Assembly (NCBI GenBank): GCA_903832025.1
Contig: CAIKZY010000097.1
Span: forward strand, 1 to 44,155
Source of the DNA: an uncultured Actinomycetes bacterium
GTDB lineage: Bacteria; Actinomycetota; Actinomycetes; S36-B12
Direction: 5' to 3'
Length of the DNA: 44,155 nt
Shown: in pieces, positions 32,752-43,878 of the stretch
Position numbering within the stretch: the stretch's first letter is position 1
How the letters are laid out: every line of letters begins with the position of its first letter
The notes under the pieces: generated by a model
What the model was told of the DNA's origin: nothing
The model's input: the letters and a program-made list of their open reading frames with translations, nothing else
Databases searched by the model: none
Made by a program: the position numbers and the translations under genes

Positions 32752-34151
32752 GGGCTCACCGAGCCCGGATACCCCTCTGCTGCATCATGCAACTCCTGCA
32801 GGGAGTCGGCCAGGCAACTCATCAAGTCATCCAAGTCCGGCATTGCCTCACGATCGGCGGTCAGCGCCATATGAATCATGCCGTTGTAGGAGGTAAAGCC
32901 CACCGCCAAGGCTTGATTCGGTGTGAGTGTGACAAACGGGTACGAGGCCAGTAACTGGGCCTGGCCGAGGAACAACGGCACCTGCGGACCAGGCGCATTG
33001 GTAATGACCAGGTTGTATACGCGCTTGGTCAACCTGGCGGTCAATCGCGCCGATAAGGCATGCAGGCTCGGTGGGGCAAATCCGGCCAGAGACACCAGTG
33101 ACTGCGCGCCAACAAGTTGTGCGACATCCTTTAACTGCCCGAGTTCGAAGGCGATTCGTCGCAGCCGAATGATCGGGTCGGGCTCGCCTACTGGCAGGTT
33201 GATCAAGAACGCCGACAAGTTGCTGCCGGTATCCGGGTTCAACGTTCGGGTGCTCATCGGCACCATCGCGCGCAACTGCGCAGCACCCACCATGGGCCTG
33301 CCGCGGAGCATCAGCCATGATCGAAGCCCACCGGCGATCACCGCTAAGGCCACGTCGTTGACGGTGACGTCGAAGGCGCTTCGCACTTGCTTGAGCGCAT
33401 TGAGGGGATAGTCAGCGGTCATATACCGACGCTGTGGACCGATTGGCACGTTGAGTGGGCTGGACTCGGCCGCGCTCCCCACATGCACTGCAGCTGTGGC
33501 GACCGACAGCACGCGCCCGCCCACTGCCTTGGCTACGCTGCCCACATCGGCCACCAATGAGCGTGCCGCATCCACAGCACCGGCGGGACCGGTGATGGAG
33601 TCGGAGACCGCTTGGGCGACCAACGAAATGGCCCCCGGCTCTGCCTGAGGTTCCCATGCGTCGCTGCGCTGCACCAGCGTCCCCGGGGCGCTGGACAACA
33701 GTGCCTGCTCGATGGGCAACGCCCCGGACCCGTCGACCATCGCCTGATGGGTCTTGGTGATGACCGCCACGCCGCCATCGGCCAGGCCGTCAACCACGTA
33801 CATCTCCCACAGCGGATGATCCACATCAAGGCGCCGGCTGAGCAGGCGTGCCACCAATTCATCGAGCTGTGCACGCTCGCCAGGCCGCGGTAATGTCGCA
33901 GCGCGGACATGAAACTCAACGTCGAATCGCTCGTCATCGACCCACACCGGCCGACCTAAATGCAGTGGCACCTCGCGAACACGCCGTCGATACCGGGGGG
34001 ACTGCCCAATGTGCTGAGAGACGGCAGCAATCAGGTCCTGATACGCGATGCCCGGCGCAGCGAAGCGCAACACGCTGCCGGTGTGCATGGGGGTCGCATC
34101 ACAATCCAGGTACAAAAAGGACGCATCGATCGCGCTCAGTCGGTCGCTCAC
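32748..34151 (-). CDS. WS/DGAT-family O-acyltransferase (wax ester/triacylglycerol synthase)
   Basis: A 467-aa member of the bifunctional wax ester synthase/diacylglycerol acyltransferase family. The N-terminus is DRLSAIDASFLYLDCDATPM. The HHxxxDG active-site motif reads HQAMVDG near residue 132: the first His and the DG are kept but the second, generally catalytic His is Gln. The later PLNVPIGPQRRYMTADYPLN and C-terminal ITNAPGPQVPLFLGQAQLL blocks are typical. Activity is therefore uncertain. The frame extends to 34319, but GTG 34151 begins the family sequence and has TACGGT 6 nt upstream. It is coupled to the patatin gene. Confidence 0.92.
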   Translation of the reverse strand: MSDRLSAIDASFLYLDCDATPMHTGSVLRFAAPGIAYQDLIAAVSQHIGQSPRYRRRVREVPLHLGRPVWVDDERFDVEFHVRAATLPRPGERAQLDELVARLLSRRLDVDHPLWEMYVVDGLADGGVAVITKTHQAMVDGSGALPIEQALLSSAPGTLVQRSDAWEPQAEPGAISLVAQAVSDSITGPAGAVDAARSLVADVGSVAKAVGGRVLSVATAAVHVGSAAESSPLNVPIGPQRRYMTADYPLNALKQVRSAFDVTVNDVALAVIAGGLRSWLMLRGRPMVGAAQLRAMVPMSTRTLNPDTGSNLSAFLINLPVGEPDPIIRLRRIAFELGQLKDVAQLVGAQSLVSLAGFAPPSLHALSARLTARLTKRVYNLVITNAPGPQVPLFLGQAQLLASYPFVTLTPNQALAVGFTSYNGMIHMALTADREAMPDLDDLMSCLADSLQELHDAAEGYPGSVSP

Positions 34152-34157
34152 CACACC

Positions 34158-34163
34158 ACCGTA
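34158..34163 (-). promoter_or_regulatory. -10 box of the WS/DGAT-patatin operon
   Basis: TACGGT on the minus strand lies exactly 6 nt (GGTGTG) before the GTG at 34151, in the 55-bp gap after secA. Confidence 0.5.
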
Positions 34164-34206
34164 GGTCCCCTGCCCTAGCGTCCTTGCTATCGGGGCCAAG
34201 CGTTGG

Positions 34207-36930
<2,724 letters not shown>

Positions 36931-37039
36931 GAAACTGCGCCCTTTCGGCAGAGGAGACCACGCTCGCGCTGCGCGCGACACCCGCGGGTCGGGTCGCCAC
37001 GACCCACCCCCATCGTAGTTGGCGTGCCACACTGCCCAC

Positions 37040-37819
37040 GTGGCCACCGCCCCAACTACTCCACCTGTGCTGTCCGACGGAAATATCACCTTGCGTCGGC
37101 CCCGCTCCAGTGACGCCGCTGAGGTGGCCGCCGGATGTCAGGATCCGCTTATCCAGCAGTACACCCAGGTTCCGGTCCCCTACGGCATCGACGATGCCCG
37201 GGTGTTCATTCATTCCAAGGTCACCGACTCCGGGTGGTGGGCGGAGCCGACCTGGTTCATCACCGACGGGGCAGACCAGTGGCTGGGCACGGTGAGCCTG
37301 CGACCAGATGGCGCCGGCAGTGCCGAAATCGGGTACATGGTTCAGGCAGGACATCGCGGGCGTGGGCTGGCCACGGCCGCCGTGCGATTGGTGTGCACAT
37401 GGGCATTGCGCCAATGGGGGCTGGAGGTCATTACCTGGCGGGCTGTCGTGGGCAACGATGCTTCGGCCGCAGTTGCCAAGTCGGTGGGCTTTCGCATCAT
37501 CACACCCGTCCTTCGCCTGGGTATCGCCGGCCGGGATGGACGACAGGATGCGTGGTTTGCCGACCTCACTCACAGCGACCTGCAGCGCGCCAACTCCCGG
37601 CGCGCAGGTGAGTGGTCGGCGGGACTGACCGCGCGTGAGTCGCAAGTACTTGCTGCTATGGCGGACGGGAGCTCGAATCGGGCGATCGCCTCCCGCTTGG
37701 GCATCAGCGAGAACACGGTGAAAAATCATGTGCGATCAATTCTGGAGAAACTGCAAGCGCGATCGCGCACCGAAGCGGTCGCCAAGGGTTGGAACGAACG
37801 GTTGCTCGAGCAGCCCTAG
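37040..37819 (+). CDS. GNAT acetyltransferase fused to a LuxR-type HTH
   Basis: A 259-aa fusion. The N-terminal GNAT domain starts [18 protein letters not shown] and contains the acetyl-CoA loop [17 protein letters not shown], then the conserved [17 protein letters not shown]. The C-terminal 60 residues are a complete LuxR/FixJ helix-turn-helix ([20 protein letters not shown], then [19 protein letters not shown]). It may be a transcription regulator that senses acetyl-CoA or a small acceptor, or an acetyltransferase targeted to DNA. The start is uncertain: GTG 37040 has CACACT 6 nt upstream, TTG 37019 is the alternative. It lies between secA and lpqB, on the opposite strand to both. Confidence 0.88.
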   Translation: MATAPTTPPVLSDGNITLRRPRSSDAAEVAAGCQDPLIQQYTQVPVPYGIDDARVFIHSKVTDSGWWAEPTWFITDGADQWLGTVSLRPDGAGSAEIGYMVQAGHRGRGLATAAVRLVCTWALRQWGLEVITWRAVVGNDASAAVAKSVGFRIITPVLRLGIAGRDGRQDAWFADLTHSDLQRANSRRAGEWSAGLTARESQVLAAMADGSSNRAIASRLGISENTVKNHVRSILEKLQARSRTEAVAKGWNERLLEQP

Positions 37820-37831
37820 CACTTCCCCGCA

Positions 37832-37851
37832 ATCCCAGTGCTAACTGGGAT
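37832..37851. terminator. Bidirectional terminator containing the lpqB stop codon
   Basis: ATCCCAGT (37832-37839) and ACTGGGAT (37844-37851) form a perfect 8-bp stem. The loop GCTA holds the lpqB stop codon (TAG on minus). It lies between two convergent genes and can serve both. Confidence 0.65.
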
Positions 37852-39559
37852 ATGCCGGCCAGGTGCCGCTTCCCACAGGGATCCATGCGCCTTGCTTCAG
37901 CTCGAAGAGCCGGGCATCGGATGTGGCAATGATCGAGTATCTTCCCACCGCACCAGCGGCTTGATGGGTCACGTTGGGTGCGCCCATGCCGATGAGTTGG
38001 TTGTTGCCCAGGTCGAGTTCAAACAGCCCGGCACCGCCGATGCTGGAGGTGCCAAGGATCTGCAGCAACTGTCCTCCGGTCCATGTCACAGAGACAACCT
38101 GCGTCAGTTCCCGTGAAGCAAGGTGCGGGAACGTCAGACGTTGAATGCGACCTCGAGCCGAGGCGGACTCGGCGCTGGCGATGTACAGCCCGAACTGCGC
38201 TCCCATACGGACAACTAATGCCGCCCTGGCACGATCGGCTGCCGGAACCGCTGAGATCAGCACGGCTCCAGCCGGGAGCCCAGCGACCGAGATTTCCCGC
38301 ACCGCACCTAATGCACTGACCGCTACCAGTCGATGATCGGCGGTGACCAGCCATAGCTCTCCGTCTGAGGCGAAAGCCAGTTGGCTTCCAGATGGCTGAA
38401 CCTTGGCCGTGACCACCGGAGCCCCTGCAGTCATCGCACTGAGCTCCAACGATCCGGAAGGGGTGAGCCCGGCGATCATTGATCCAACAGTGCTGACAGC
38501 AAGTTGGTGGTACTGAGCGCGGCCTGCTGGCCCGGCAACGGCCCGGATGCCACCGCGGCCAAGGGTGACCACTCCCGCCGACGTGGCCACGTATGGACCA
38601 CTGATGGAGATCGGACCGCCCGGGCTCACTGCCGCCCAGCCGGACAGCGGCAGCGGTTGCCCCGTGCCCGGAACGCGAATGAGCTGCCCTCCGACCGTGA
38701 TGGTTATCGAAGCGACATTCAGCGCTTGTCGCAGGGTCCAGGCCACTTGACTGGCCAGTTGGACTTGCTGGCTGGGGCTCAGCAGCCCAGTCGAACCGGA
38801 CAGGTGAATCTGCGCTACTCCCGCGATGACCGCTACCTTGCTGGTGAGCAGTCGCGAGCCTGTCGGCAGCGCACTACGCACACTGTTTGCCAGTGCGGCG
38901 CTTGGCCCCCGAAGCAGCATCTGCATCAGGGCAGTCACTTGATCGGTGACCGTTGCCGGGACCATGCGCGGGTCCCGCACCAGCATGGTCGATGCCCGGT
39001 TGTAGAAGTACACCGACGCTGGCAAGAAACTTCGAGAGGTGTCGGCCAGGGACAGCACGAGTCCCTGAGCTAATTGGGCGATGCGCCATTCCGCTCCTAC
39101 GCGGACCAGGTGGAAGGTACGAATGAGATTCTGATCGGTGGGGGCGAGGGTGAATGCACCGTTGCCAGCGATCGTGGAGTAGGCCGGCGCCGCGAACGTC
39201 ATGACATCGCCGTGGGCCACCAGGCTGGAGGCACCGTCGTAGACCCCAACACTGGCCGACGGGTCCCAGGTTGCTGCCGCCGATGCGGACAGATACTCAC
39301 GTGCCACGGCGTGGTCATCGACAAATGAAGCCGAGGCATCCAGGAATCCCTGCACGATCTGACTTGGCGTCATGCCCGGCTCAGGAGGACGGGCAATGAC
39401 GCGAACGATCTGGGCATTGCCCTGTCCATTGACTTTGGGCCCTAGGCGAATCGGCCCGCTGGTTGGCACGGTAGCGGTCAGCGAGCCGGGCAAATTGGCA
39501 CATGCGCTCAGTACCGCCAGCGCTGCGGCGGTGATGACGATCATCGCTGGACGTCTCAT
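37841..39559 (-). CDS. lpqB: LpqB lipoprotein of the MtrAB system
   Basis: A 572-aa secreted lipoprotein. The signal peptide ends in the lipobox LSAC with acylated Cys20. A GerMN-like region follows (VTDQVTALMQMLLRGPSAAL, RLLTSKVAVIAGVAQIHLSG), then a beta-propeller-like C-terminal half. LpqB interacts with the extracellular part of MtrB and modulates envelope signalling in actinobacteria. It is the third gene of the operon and overlaps mtrB by 4 nt (ATGA). Its stop codon lies in a terminator loop. Confidence 0.94.
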   Translation of the reverse strand: MRRPAMIVITAAALAVLSACANLPGSLTATVPTSGPIRLGPKVNGQGNAQIVRVIARPPEPGMTPSQIVQGFLDASASFVDDHAVAREYLSASAAATWDPSASVGVYDGASSLVAHGDVMTFAAPAYSTIAGNGAFTLAPTDQNLIRTFHLVRVGAEWRIAQLAQGLVLSLADTSRSFLPASVYFYNRASTMLVRDPRMVPATVTDQVTALMQMLLRGPSAALANSVRSALPTGSRLLTSKVAVIAGVAQIHLSGSTGLLSPSQQVQLASQVAWTLRQALNVASITITVGGQLIRVPGTGQPLPLSGWAAVSPGGPISISGPYVATSAGVVTLGRGGIRAVAGPAGRAQYHQLAVSTVGSMIAGLTPSGSLELSAMTAGAPVVTAKVQPSGSQLAFASDGELWLVTADHRLVAVSALGAVREISVAGLPAGAVLISAVPAADRARAALVVRMGAQFGLYIASAESASARGRIQRLTFPHLASRELTQVVSVTWTGGQLLQILGTSSIGGAGLFELDLGNNQLIGMGAPNVTHQAAGAVGRYSIIATSDARLFELKQGAWIPVGSGTWPAYPS

Positions 39560-41226
39560 CGGGACTTGCCTGTCTCGATGACCACCGTGCGCGGGGCCTT
39601 GCCGGCAACCATGCTCAGGTGAACGGTCTTGGAATCCAGCAGGAGTGGGCCGTGGTCGGATTCATCAGGATCCAGCGGGAGTGGGGATTCCACGATGGTG
39701 CCCTTGGCACGCCTGGGCAAGGTGAGCCGGAAGCTCGCGCCCTTGCCTGGCTGGCCCCACGCCTCAAGCCATCCGCGATGCAGGCGCGCGTCTTCAAGTG
39801 CGATCGCCAGCCCCAGTCCGGTGCCACCCGTCGTCCTGGCCCGGGCCGGATCAGTACGCCAAAACCGATTGAACACCAGCGATGCCTCGCCTGGGCGAAG
39901 CCCTGATCCGTAGTCGCGCACGACCACAGCGACCGCTGTGTCGTTGACCGCCATCAGGACATCGACGCCCTGTGTCTCTGAGTGTTCGATCGCGTTGTCC
40001 AACAGATTTCTCAGGATGCGTTCAATGCGTCGGTAGTCGGCGTCGACTCGATAGTCATGCGTAGCGGCGAAGATGCGCACACTGGTTCCCAGCCGATCCG
40101 CCAGCGGAATTGACCCCTCGACCACCTTGGTCACCAGGGCGCGCAGGTCAATGGTCTCGTTGTCCAAGACCGCAACACCGGCGTCGAATCGTGAAATCTC
40201 CAGAAGATCTGAAAGCAAGACCTCGAAACGATCAATCTGCGTCTGCAGAAGCTCGGCGGCGCGGGCGGTGGACGGATCGAACTGCGAGCGCTCCTCGAAC
40301 ATCACGTCGGCAGCCATCCGAATCGTCGACAGCGGTGTGCGCAGTTCATGACTGACATCCGAGACAAAGCGCTGCTGCACTTGAGACAAGGTCTCCAGTT
40401 GGCGAATCTGCTCGGAGATACTGGCAGCCATGTCATTAAACGAGGCAGCGAGCTGACCCAAGTCGTCGTCGTGGCGCACTGGCATGCGTTCGGCGAGGTT
40501 TCCCGCGGAGAATTCACGGGCCGTGGCCGCTGCGCGTCTGACCGGATGCACGACCTGACGTGTGACGAGCCAGGCAATGAAGATCAGGACACCGATGAGC
40601 ACCAACCCCGTGCCGATGACCGCCGATCGCACCACGTCCAACGTCTGCTGGACTTGGGCGAGGGGGAAGAGATAGCACAGCTGATACGAGCCAATTGATG
40701 CAATCGCCAGCGGCGACCCGACGATAAAGCCAGGTTCGCTGGAACCGTCGAGGTAGCGAATCGTGGTGTACGTCCACGCTTGGCGCTCTGTTCCGCGCAT
40801 CGTTGCCCGCAGCGAGTTCGGCACTGACTCAACCGACACCTGATTCGTCCCCCGCTCCGGTGCTCCCGATGCAGCATCAGCGGAAAGCAGGAGGACCTCA
40901 AACTGCCCCTGGCTGCCAGACTGCGTGGCCAGGGAACTCAGCAGGGTGTCCACGATCTGGTTTGGTGACAACGTTGCCGATCCTGTGCCGGCTGCTGCTA
41001 CCAGGCGCTGGGCATCAGCAAGTCCGATGCTCGCCTCGCTCAGGGCGGCGCGTTGCTGGGCATCGAGCAGGCCACTGGTCACTCTGTTCAGGAGCGAGAT
41101 CCCCAGCACCGTCATCACCAGGACAGACAGCAACAGCATCATCGCCGTGATGCGAAATGTGATCGACCGGTTCCACGCCCGGGACAGTGCGAGGAATGGT
41201 GCGCCCAGGATGCGCAGGAATCTCAT
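39556..41226 (-). CDS. mtrB: Sensor histidine kinase MtrB
   Basis: A 556-aa membrane kinase that phosphorylates MtrA. There are two transmembrane helices (about 26-46 and 203-222) around an extracytoplasmic sensor. A HAMP domain (VVHPVRRAAATAREFSAGNL) follows, then the dimerisation/phosphoacceptor helix with His293 in SDVSHELRTPLST, the N-box RILRNLLDNAIEHS, and the G-boxes DYGSGLRPGE and TGGTGLGLAIALEDARLHRG. All catalytic motifs are intact. It starts 3 nt after the mtrA stop. MtrAB controls cell-wall remodelling, division and osmotic response in actinobacteria. Confidence 0.96.
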   Translation of the reverse strand: MRFLRILGAPFLALSRAWNRSITFRITAMMLLLSVLVMTVLGISLLNRVTSGLLDAQQRAALSEASIGLADAQRLVAAAGTGSATLSPNQIVDTLLSSLATQSGSQGQFEVLLLSADAASGAPERGTNQVSVESVPNSLRATMRGTERQAWTYTTIRYLDGSSEPGFIVGSPLAIASIGSYQLCYLFPLAQVQQTLDVVRSAVIGTGLVLIGVLIFIAWLVTRQVVHPVRRAAATAREFSAGNLAERMPVRHDDDLGQLAASFNDMAASISEQIRQLETLSQVQQRFVSDVSHELRTPLSTIRMAADVMFEERSQFDPSTARAAELLQTQIDRFEVLLSDLLEISRFDAGVAVLDNETIDLRALVTKVVEGSIPLADRLGTSVRIFAATHDYRVDADYRRIERILRNLLDNAIEHSETQGVDVLMAVNDTAVAVVVRDYGSGLRPGEASLVFNRFWRTDPARARTTGGTGLGLAIALEDARLHRGWLEAWGQPGKGASFRLTLPRRAKGTIVESPLPLDPDESDHGPLLLDSKTVHLSMVAGKAPRTVVIETGKSR

Positions 41227-41229
41227 GGA

Positions 41230-41913
41230 CTACGCAGGACCTGCCTTGTAGCCCACGCCGCGAACGGTGAGGACGATTTCCGGGTGATCAGCATCATGTT
41301 CGACCTTGGCGCGCAGACGTTGAACGTGAACATTGACCAGCCGTGTGTCGGCCGCGTGGCGGTATCCCCACACTTCCTGCAGCAGCGCTTCACGGGTGAA
41401 CACTTTGCCTGGCTTTCGGGCGAGGCATGCCAGCAGGTCAAATTCCAGCGGGGTCAGGGCCAAGGCCACTCCATTGCGCGAGACCGTGTGGGCCGCGATG
41501 TCGATGTCGAGATCGCACACCCGAATCTGCTCCTGTGCCTGATCATCGGTCTTGCGGACCCTGGCGCGCACGCGTGCCACCAGTTCCTTGGGCTTGAACG
41601 GCTTGACGATGTAGTCATCGGCGCCGGCCTCGAGGCCGACCACGACATCAGCGGTATCCCCTTTGGCAGTGAGCATGACGATGGGTACGCCTGATTCGGC
41701 GCGGATAGCGCGACAGACGTCAATGCCGTCCATGCCTGGGAGCATCAGGTCCAGCAGCACCACATCCGGCTGGGCGTCTCTTCGATCCTGCACCGCCTTG
41801 GCTCCGTCGACGCAGAACACCGGATCAAAGCCTTCCCCCATCAAGACGATGCCGAGCATCTCCGACAACGCAGCATCATCGTCAATGACCAAGACGCGAA
41901 GTGGGGCGACCAT
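41230..41913 (-). CDS. mtrA: Response regulator MtrA
   Basis: A 227-aa OmpR/PhoB-type regulator. The receiver domain has acidic pocket residues Asp11-Asp12, phosphoacceptor Asp55 (VVLLDLMLPGMDG), the switch Thr in VMLTAKGD and Lys in IVKPFKPKE. The winged-helix DNA-binding domain (about 130-227) includes TPLEFDLLACLARKPGKVFT and ends TVRGVGYKAG. It opens the mtrA-mtrB-lpqB operon. The ATG at 41913 has CAGCAT 6 nt upstream, a modest -10. In related bacteria the regulon includes dnaA, rpf and cell-wall hydrolase genes. Confidence 0.97.
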   Translation of the reverse strand: MVAPLRVLVIDDDAALSEMLGIVLMGEGFDPVFCVDGAKAVQDRRDAQPDVVLLDLMLPGMDGIDVCRAIRAESGVPIVMLTAKGDTADVVVGLEAGADDYIVKPFKPKELVARVRARVRKTDDQAQEQIRVCDLDIDIAAHTVSRNGVALALTPLEFDLLACLARKPGKVFTREALLQEVWGYRHAADTRLVNVHVQRLRAKVEHDADHPEIVLTVRGVGYKAGPA

Positions 41914-41993
41914 GCACCCATGCTGCCACTTCAGGGCTGGCTTTCACACCGTTGGGCCAATTCATGCACTGGGGTTGATGCTCCGGGAGGGGC

Positions 41994-41999
41994 CATGAT
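41994..41999 (+). promoter_or_regulatory. -10 box of the oxidoreductase gene
   Basis: CATGAT lies exactly 6 nt (GGACTC) before the ATG at 42006. There is no Shine-Dalgarno sequence in register. Confidence 0.5.
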
Positions 42000-42005
42000 G
42001 GACTC

Positions 42006-42881
42006 ATGAGCATTCGCGTCGGGGTCGTCGGGACCAGTTACTGGGCAACGCGCGTTCATGCCCCGGCCGTGGCGACCGCCTCTGGAGTCATGCTGGCCGG
42101 CATCTGGGGGCGTGATCTGGCCAAGGCGCGCGCTGCCGCAGAGCAGCTCGGGTGCCCGGGCACCGATGACCTCGATGCACTCCTGGGGTCCTGCGACGCC
42201 ATCACCATCGCCGTGCCACCTGAAGCGCAGGGCCCAATCGCACTGCGGGCCATCGATGCGGGAAAGCACCTCCTCCTGGAAAAGCCAGTGACCCTCGAGG
42301 CCGCCTCAAGTGCACAGATCGCCGCTCGAGCCAGCCGGGCGCGCCTGTCCACCCTGGTGTTCTTCACCCATAGGTTCATGCCCCAACAAGCGCGGTGGGT
42401 GCACGAATGCCAGGAACACCCGTGGCAAGCAGCAAGCGTGGAATGGACGTTCGACATCGATGCCCCCGGAAGTCGTTTTGCACCCGGGAACTGGCGCGGT
42501 GAGGTCGGTGGCCTGTGGGACCTTGGGCCGCACGCGCTCAGCCTTCTGGTCCCAATCCTGGGCGACGTGGTGGATGTGGCCGATGCCAGCGTGGATCGCC
42601 GCGGCACCGTACGGTGCCAGGTGGAGCATCAATCCGGGGCCTGGAGTCAACTGGTCCTGGGCGTGCAAGAACCTCGCGCGATGATGCGCGTGAGCGTCGG
42701 CGATCAGGTCGGCTGGTCGACGATGCCCAAGGTAACCACTGAGCGAGTCGTGGCCATGGGGATTGCCATCGACACCTGGGTTGACCTGATCAACTCCGGC
42801 ACCGTCGAGCATGGCCTTGATGCCGGATTCGGTGCCCGCATCGACGCCATGCTGGCGGACATCGCGCAATGCGTGGTGTAG
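42006..42881 (+). CDS. Gfo/Idh/MocA-family oxidoreductase
   Basis: A 291-aa NAD(P)-dependent oxidoreductase. The Rossmann start is IRVGVVGTSYWATRVHAP, a variant of GxGxxG in which the last glycine is replaced. The EKP motif (GKHLLLEKPVTL, near residue 92) is intact. The C-terminal substrate domain begins around residue 125 and includes GEVGGLWDLGPHALSLLVP, where the family usually has a catalytic GxxxDxGxHxxD. It is shorter than the usual 330-350 aa. The substrate, probably a sugar or inositol derivative, is unknown. It converges on the TrmH-type gene with 32 bp between. Confidence 0.88.
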   Translation: MSIRVGVVGTSYWATRVHAPAVATASGVMLAGIWGRDLAKARAAAEQLGCPGTDDLDALLGSCDAITIAVPPEAQGPIALRAIDAGKHLLLEKPVTLEAASSAQIAARASRARLSTLVFFTHRFMPQQARWVHECQEHPWQAASVEWTFDIDAPGSRFAPGNWRGEVGGLWDLGPHALSLLVPILGDVVDVADASVDRRGTVRCQVEHQSGAWSQLVLGVQEPRAMMRVSVGDQVGWSTMPKVTTERVVAMGIAIDTWVDLINSGTVEHGLDAGFGARIDAMLADIAQCVV

Positions 42882-42913
42882 CGCTACGCCCAACGCTGGA
42901 ATCCGGTAGTCGA

Positions 42914-43702
42914 TCAGTTCCGCAGAGCCCAAAATGCCACTGCTGAGGCAGCCGCCACATTCAGCGAGTCGATAGATGCCGCCATGGGGATTCGCACGAC
43001 AACGTCACACCGGGCAATCGTTTCCCAGGACAGTCCATCGCCTTCAGTGCCCAGCACTACCGCCACGCGCTTGGGTCGATTGGCCGCAAACTCATCGAGA
43101 TTGACCGCGTCCTTACGTAAGGCAAAAGCCGCGGTGGTGAACCCAGCGTCCTGAAGGACACCCGATGGCCACGGATCGATGCGAGTCCACGGGACATCGA
43201 AGACAGCACCCATCGAAACGCGCACGCTGCGCCGGTACAGGGGATCAGCGCAGCGTGGGGTGATCAAAATCCCGTCCACGCCAAGGGCTGCAGCGGACCG
43301 AAACGCGGCACCGACGTTGGTGTGGTCGACGATATCTTCCAGGACCGCAATGGTCGTGCTGCCGGAGATCACCTGATCAACACTTGGCAATACCGGTCGA
43401 TGCATGGCTGCCAGGACACCGCGATGAACATTGAAACCAGTGATCTGCTCGAGCATCAGGCTTGTGCCCACAAAGACATCCACCGACTGCGCTAGATCGG
43501 CAACGTCATCGGCGAAACGCTCGAGCGCGAGCACTGATCGTGGCTGGTGCCCGGCCGCCAATGCACGACGCAACACCTTGGAAGATTCGGCGATGTAGAT
43601 ACCTGCGGCAGGGTCAGCACGGCTGCGAAGGGCCACGTCGGTGAGATCGTAGTAATCGCGAAGACGAGGATCACCGACATCGACAACGCTGACGAAGGCC
43701 AT
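42914..43702 (-). CDS. TrmH/SpoU-family RNA 2'-O-methyltransferase
   Basis: A 262-aa SPOUT methyltransferase that probably 2'-O-methylates rRNA or tRNA with S-adenosylmethionine. An N-terminal substrate-binding domain (about 1-100) precedes the knotted domain with VLEDIVDHTNVGAAFRSAAA (catalytic Asn-Arg motif 1), VVLGTEGDGLSWETI (motif 2) and IPMAASIDSLNVAAASAVAF (motif 3). All three are intact. The upstream frame reaches 43870, but its 56 residues are cysteine/arginine-rich and atypical. ATG 43702 has CACAAT 6 nt upstream. The target nucleotide is not predictable. Confidence 0.92.
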   Translation of the reverse strand: MAFVSVVDVGDPRLRDYYDLTDVALRSRADPAAGIYIAESSKVLRRALAAGHQPRSVLALERFADDVADLAQSVDVFVGTSLMLEQITGFNVHRGVLAAMHRPVLPSVDQVISGSTTIAVLEDIVDHTNVGAAFRSAAALGVDGILITPRCADPLYRRSVRVSMGAVFDVPWTRIDPWPSGVLQDAGFTTAAFALRKDAVNLDEFAANRPKRVAVVLGTEGDGLSWETIARCDVVVRIPMAASIDSLNVAAASAVAFWALRN

Positions 43703-43835
43703 GGAGCGATTGTGTCGTATCGAGTGGTCCTGGCATCGCAGGCAAGAACACCCGCACTGTCTGCGCGTGCACTTGATGCTCGCAATGACGCAAACATCTC
43801 CTCGCGCGAAACAGGACGCAGGCCGCACCCGAACA

Positions 43836-43875
43836 CGCAGGTGGCCCGCCTCAGTGATGAGGCGGGCCACCTGCG
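43836..43875 (-). terminator. Terminator of ahcY
   Basis: A perfect 18-bp stem (arms 43836-43853 and 43858-43875) with loop GTGA begins 3 nt past the ahcY stop codon. There is no strong T-run, but the stem is long and GC-rich. The bases 43709-43835 hold the TrmH-type promoter and nothing else I recognise. Confidence 0.85.
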
Positions 43876-43878
43876 TAC

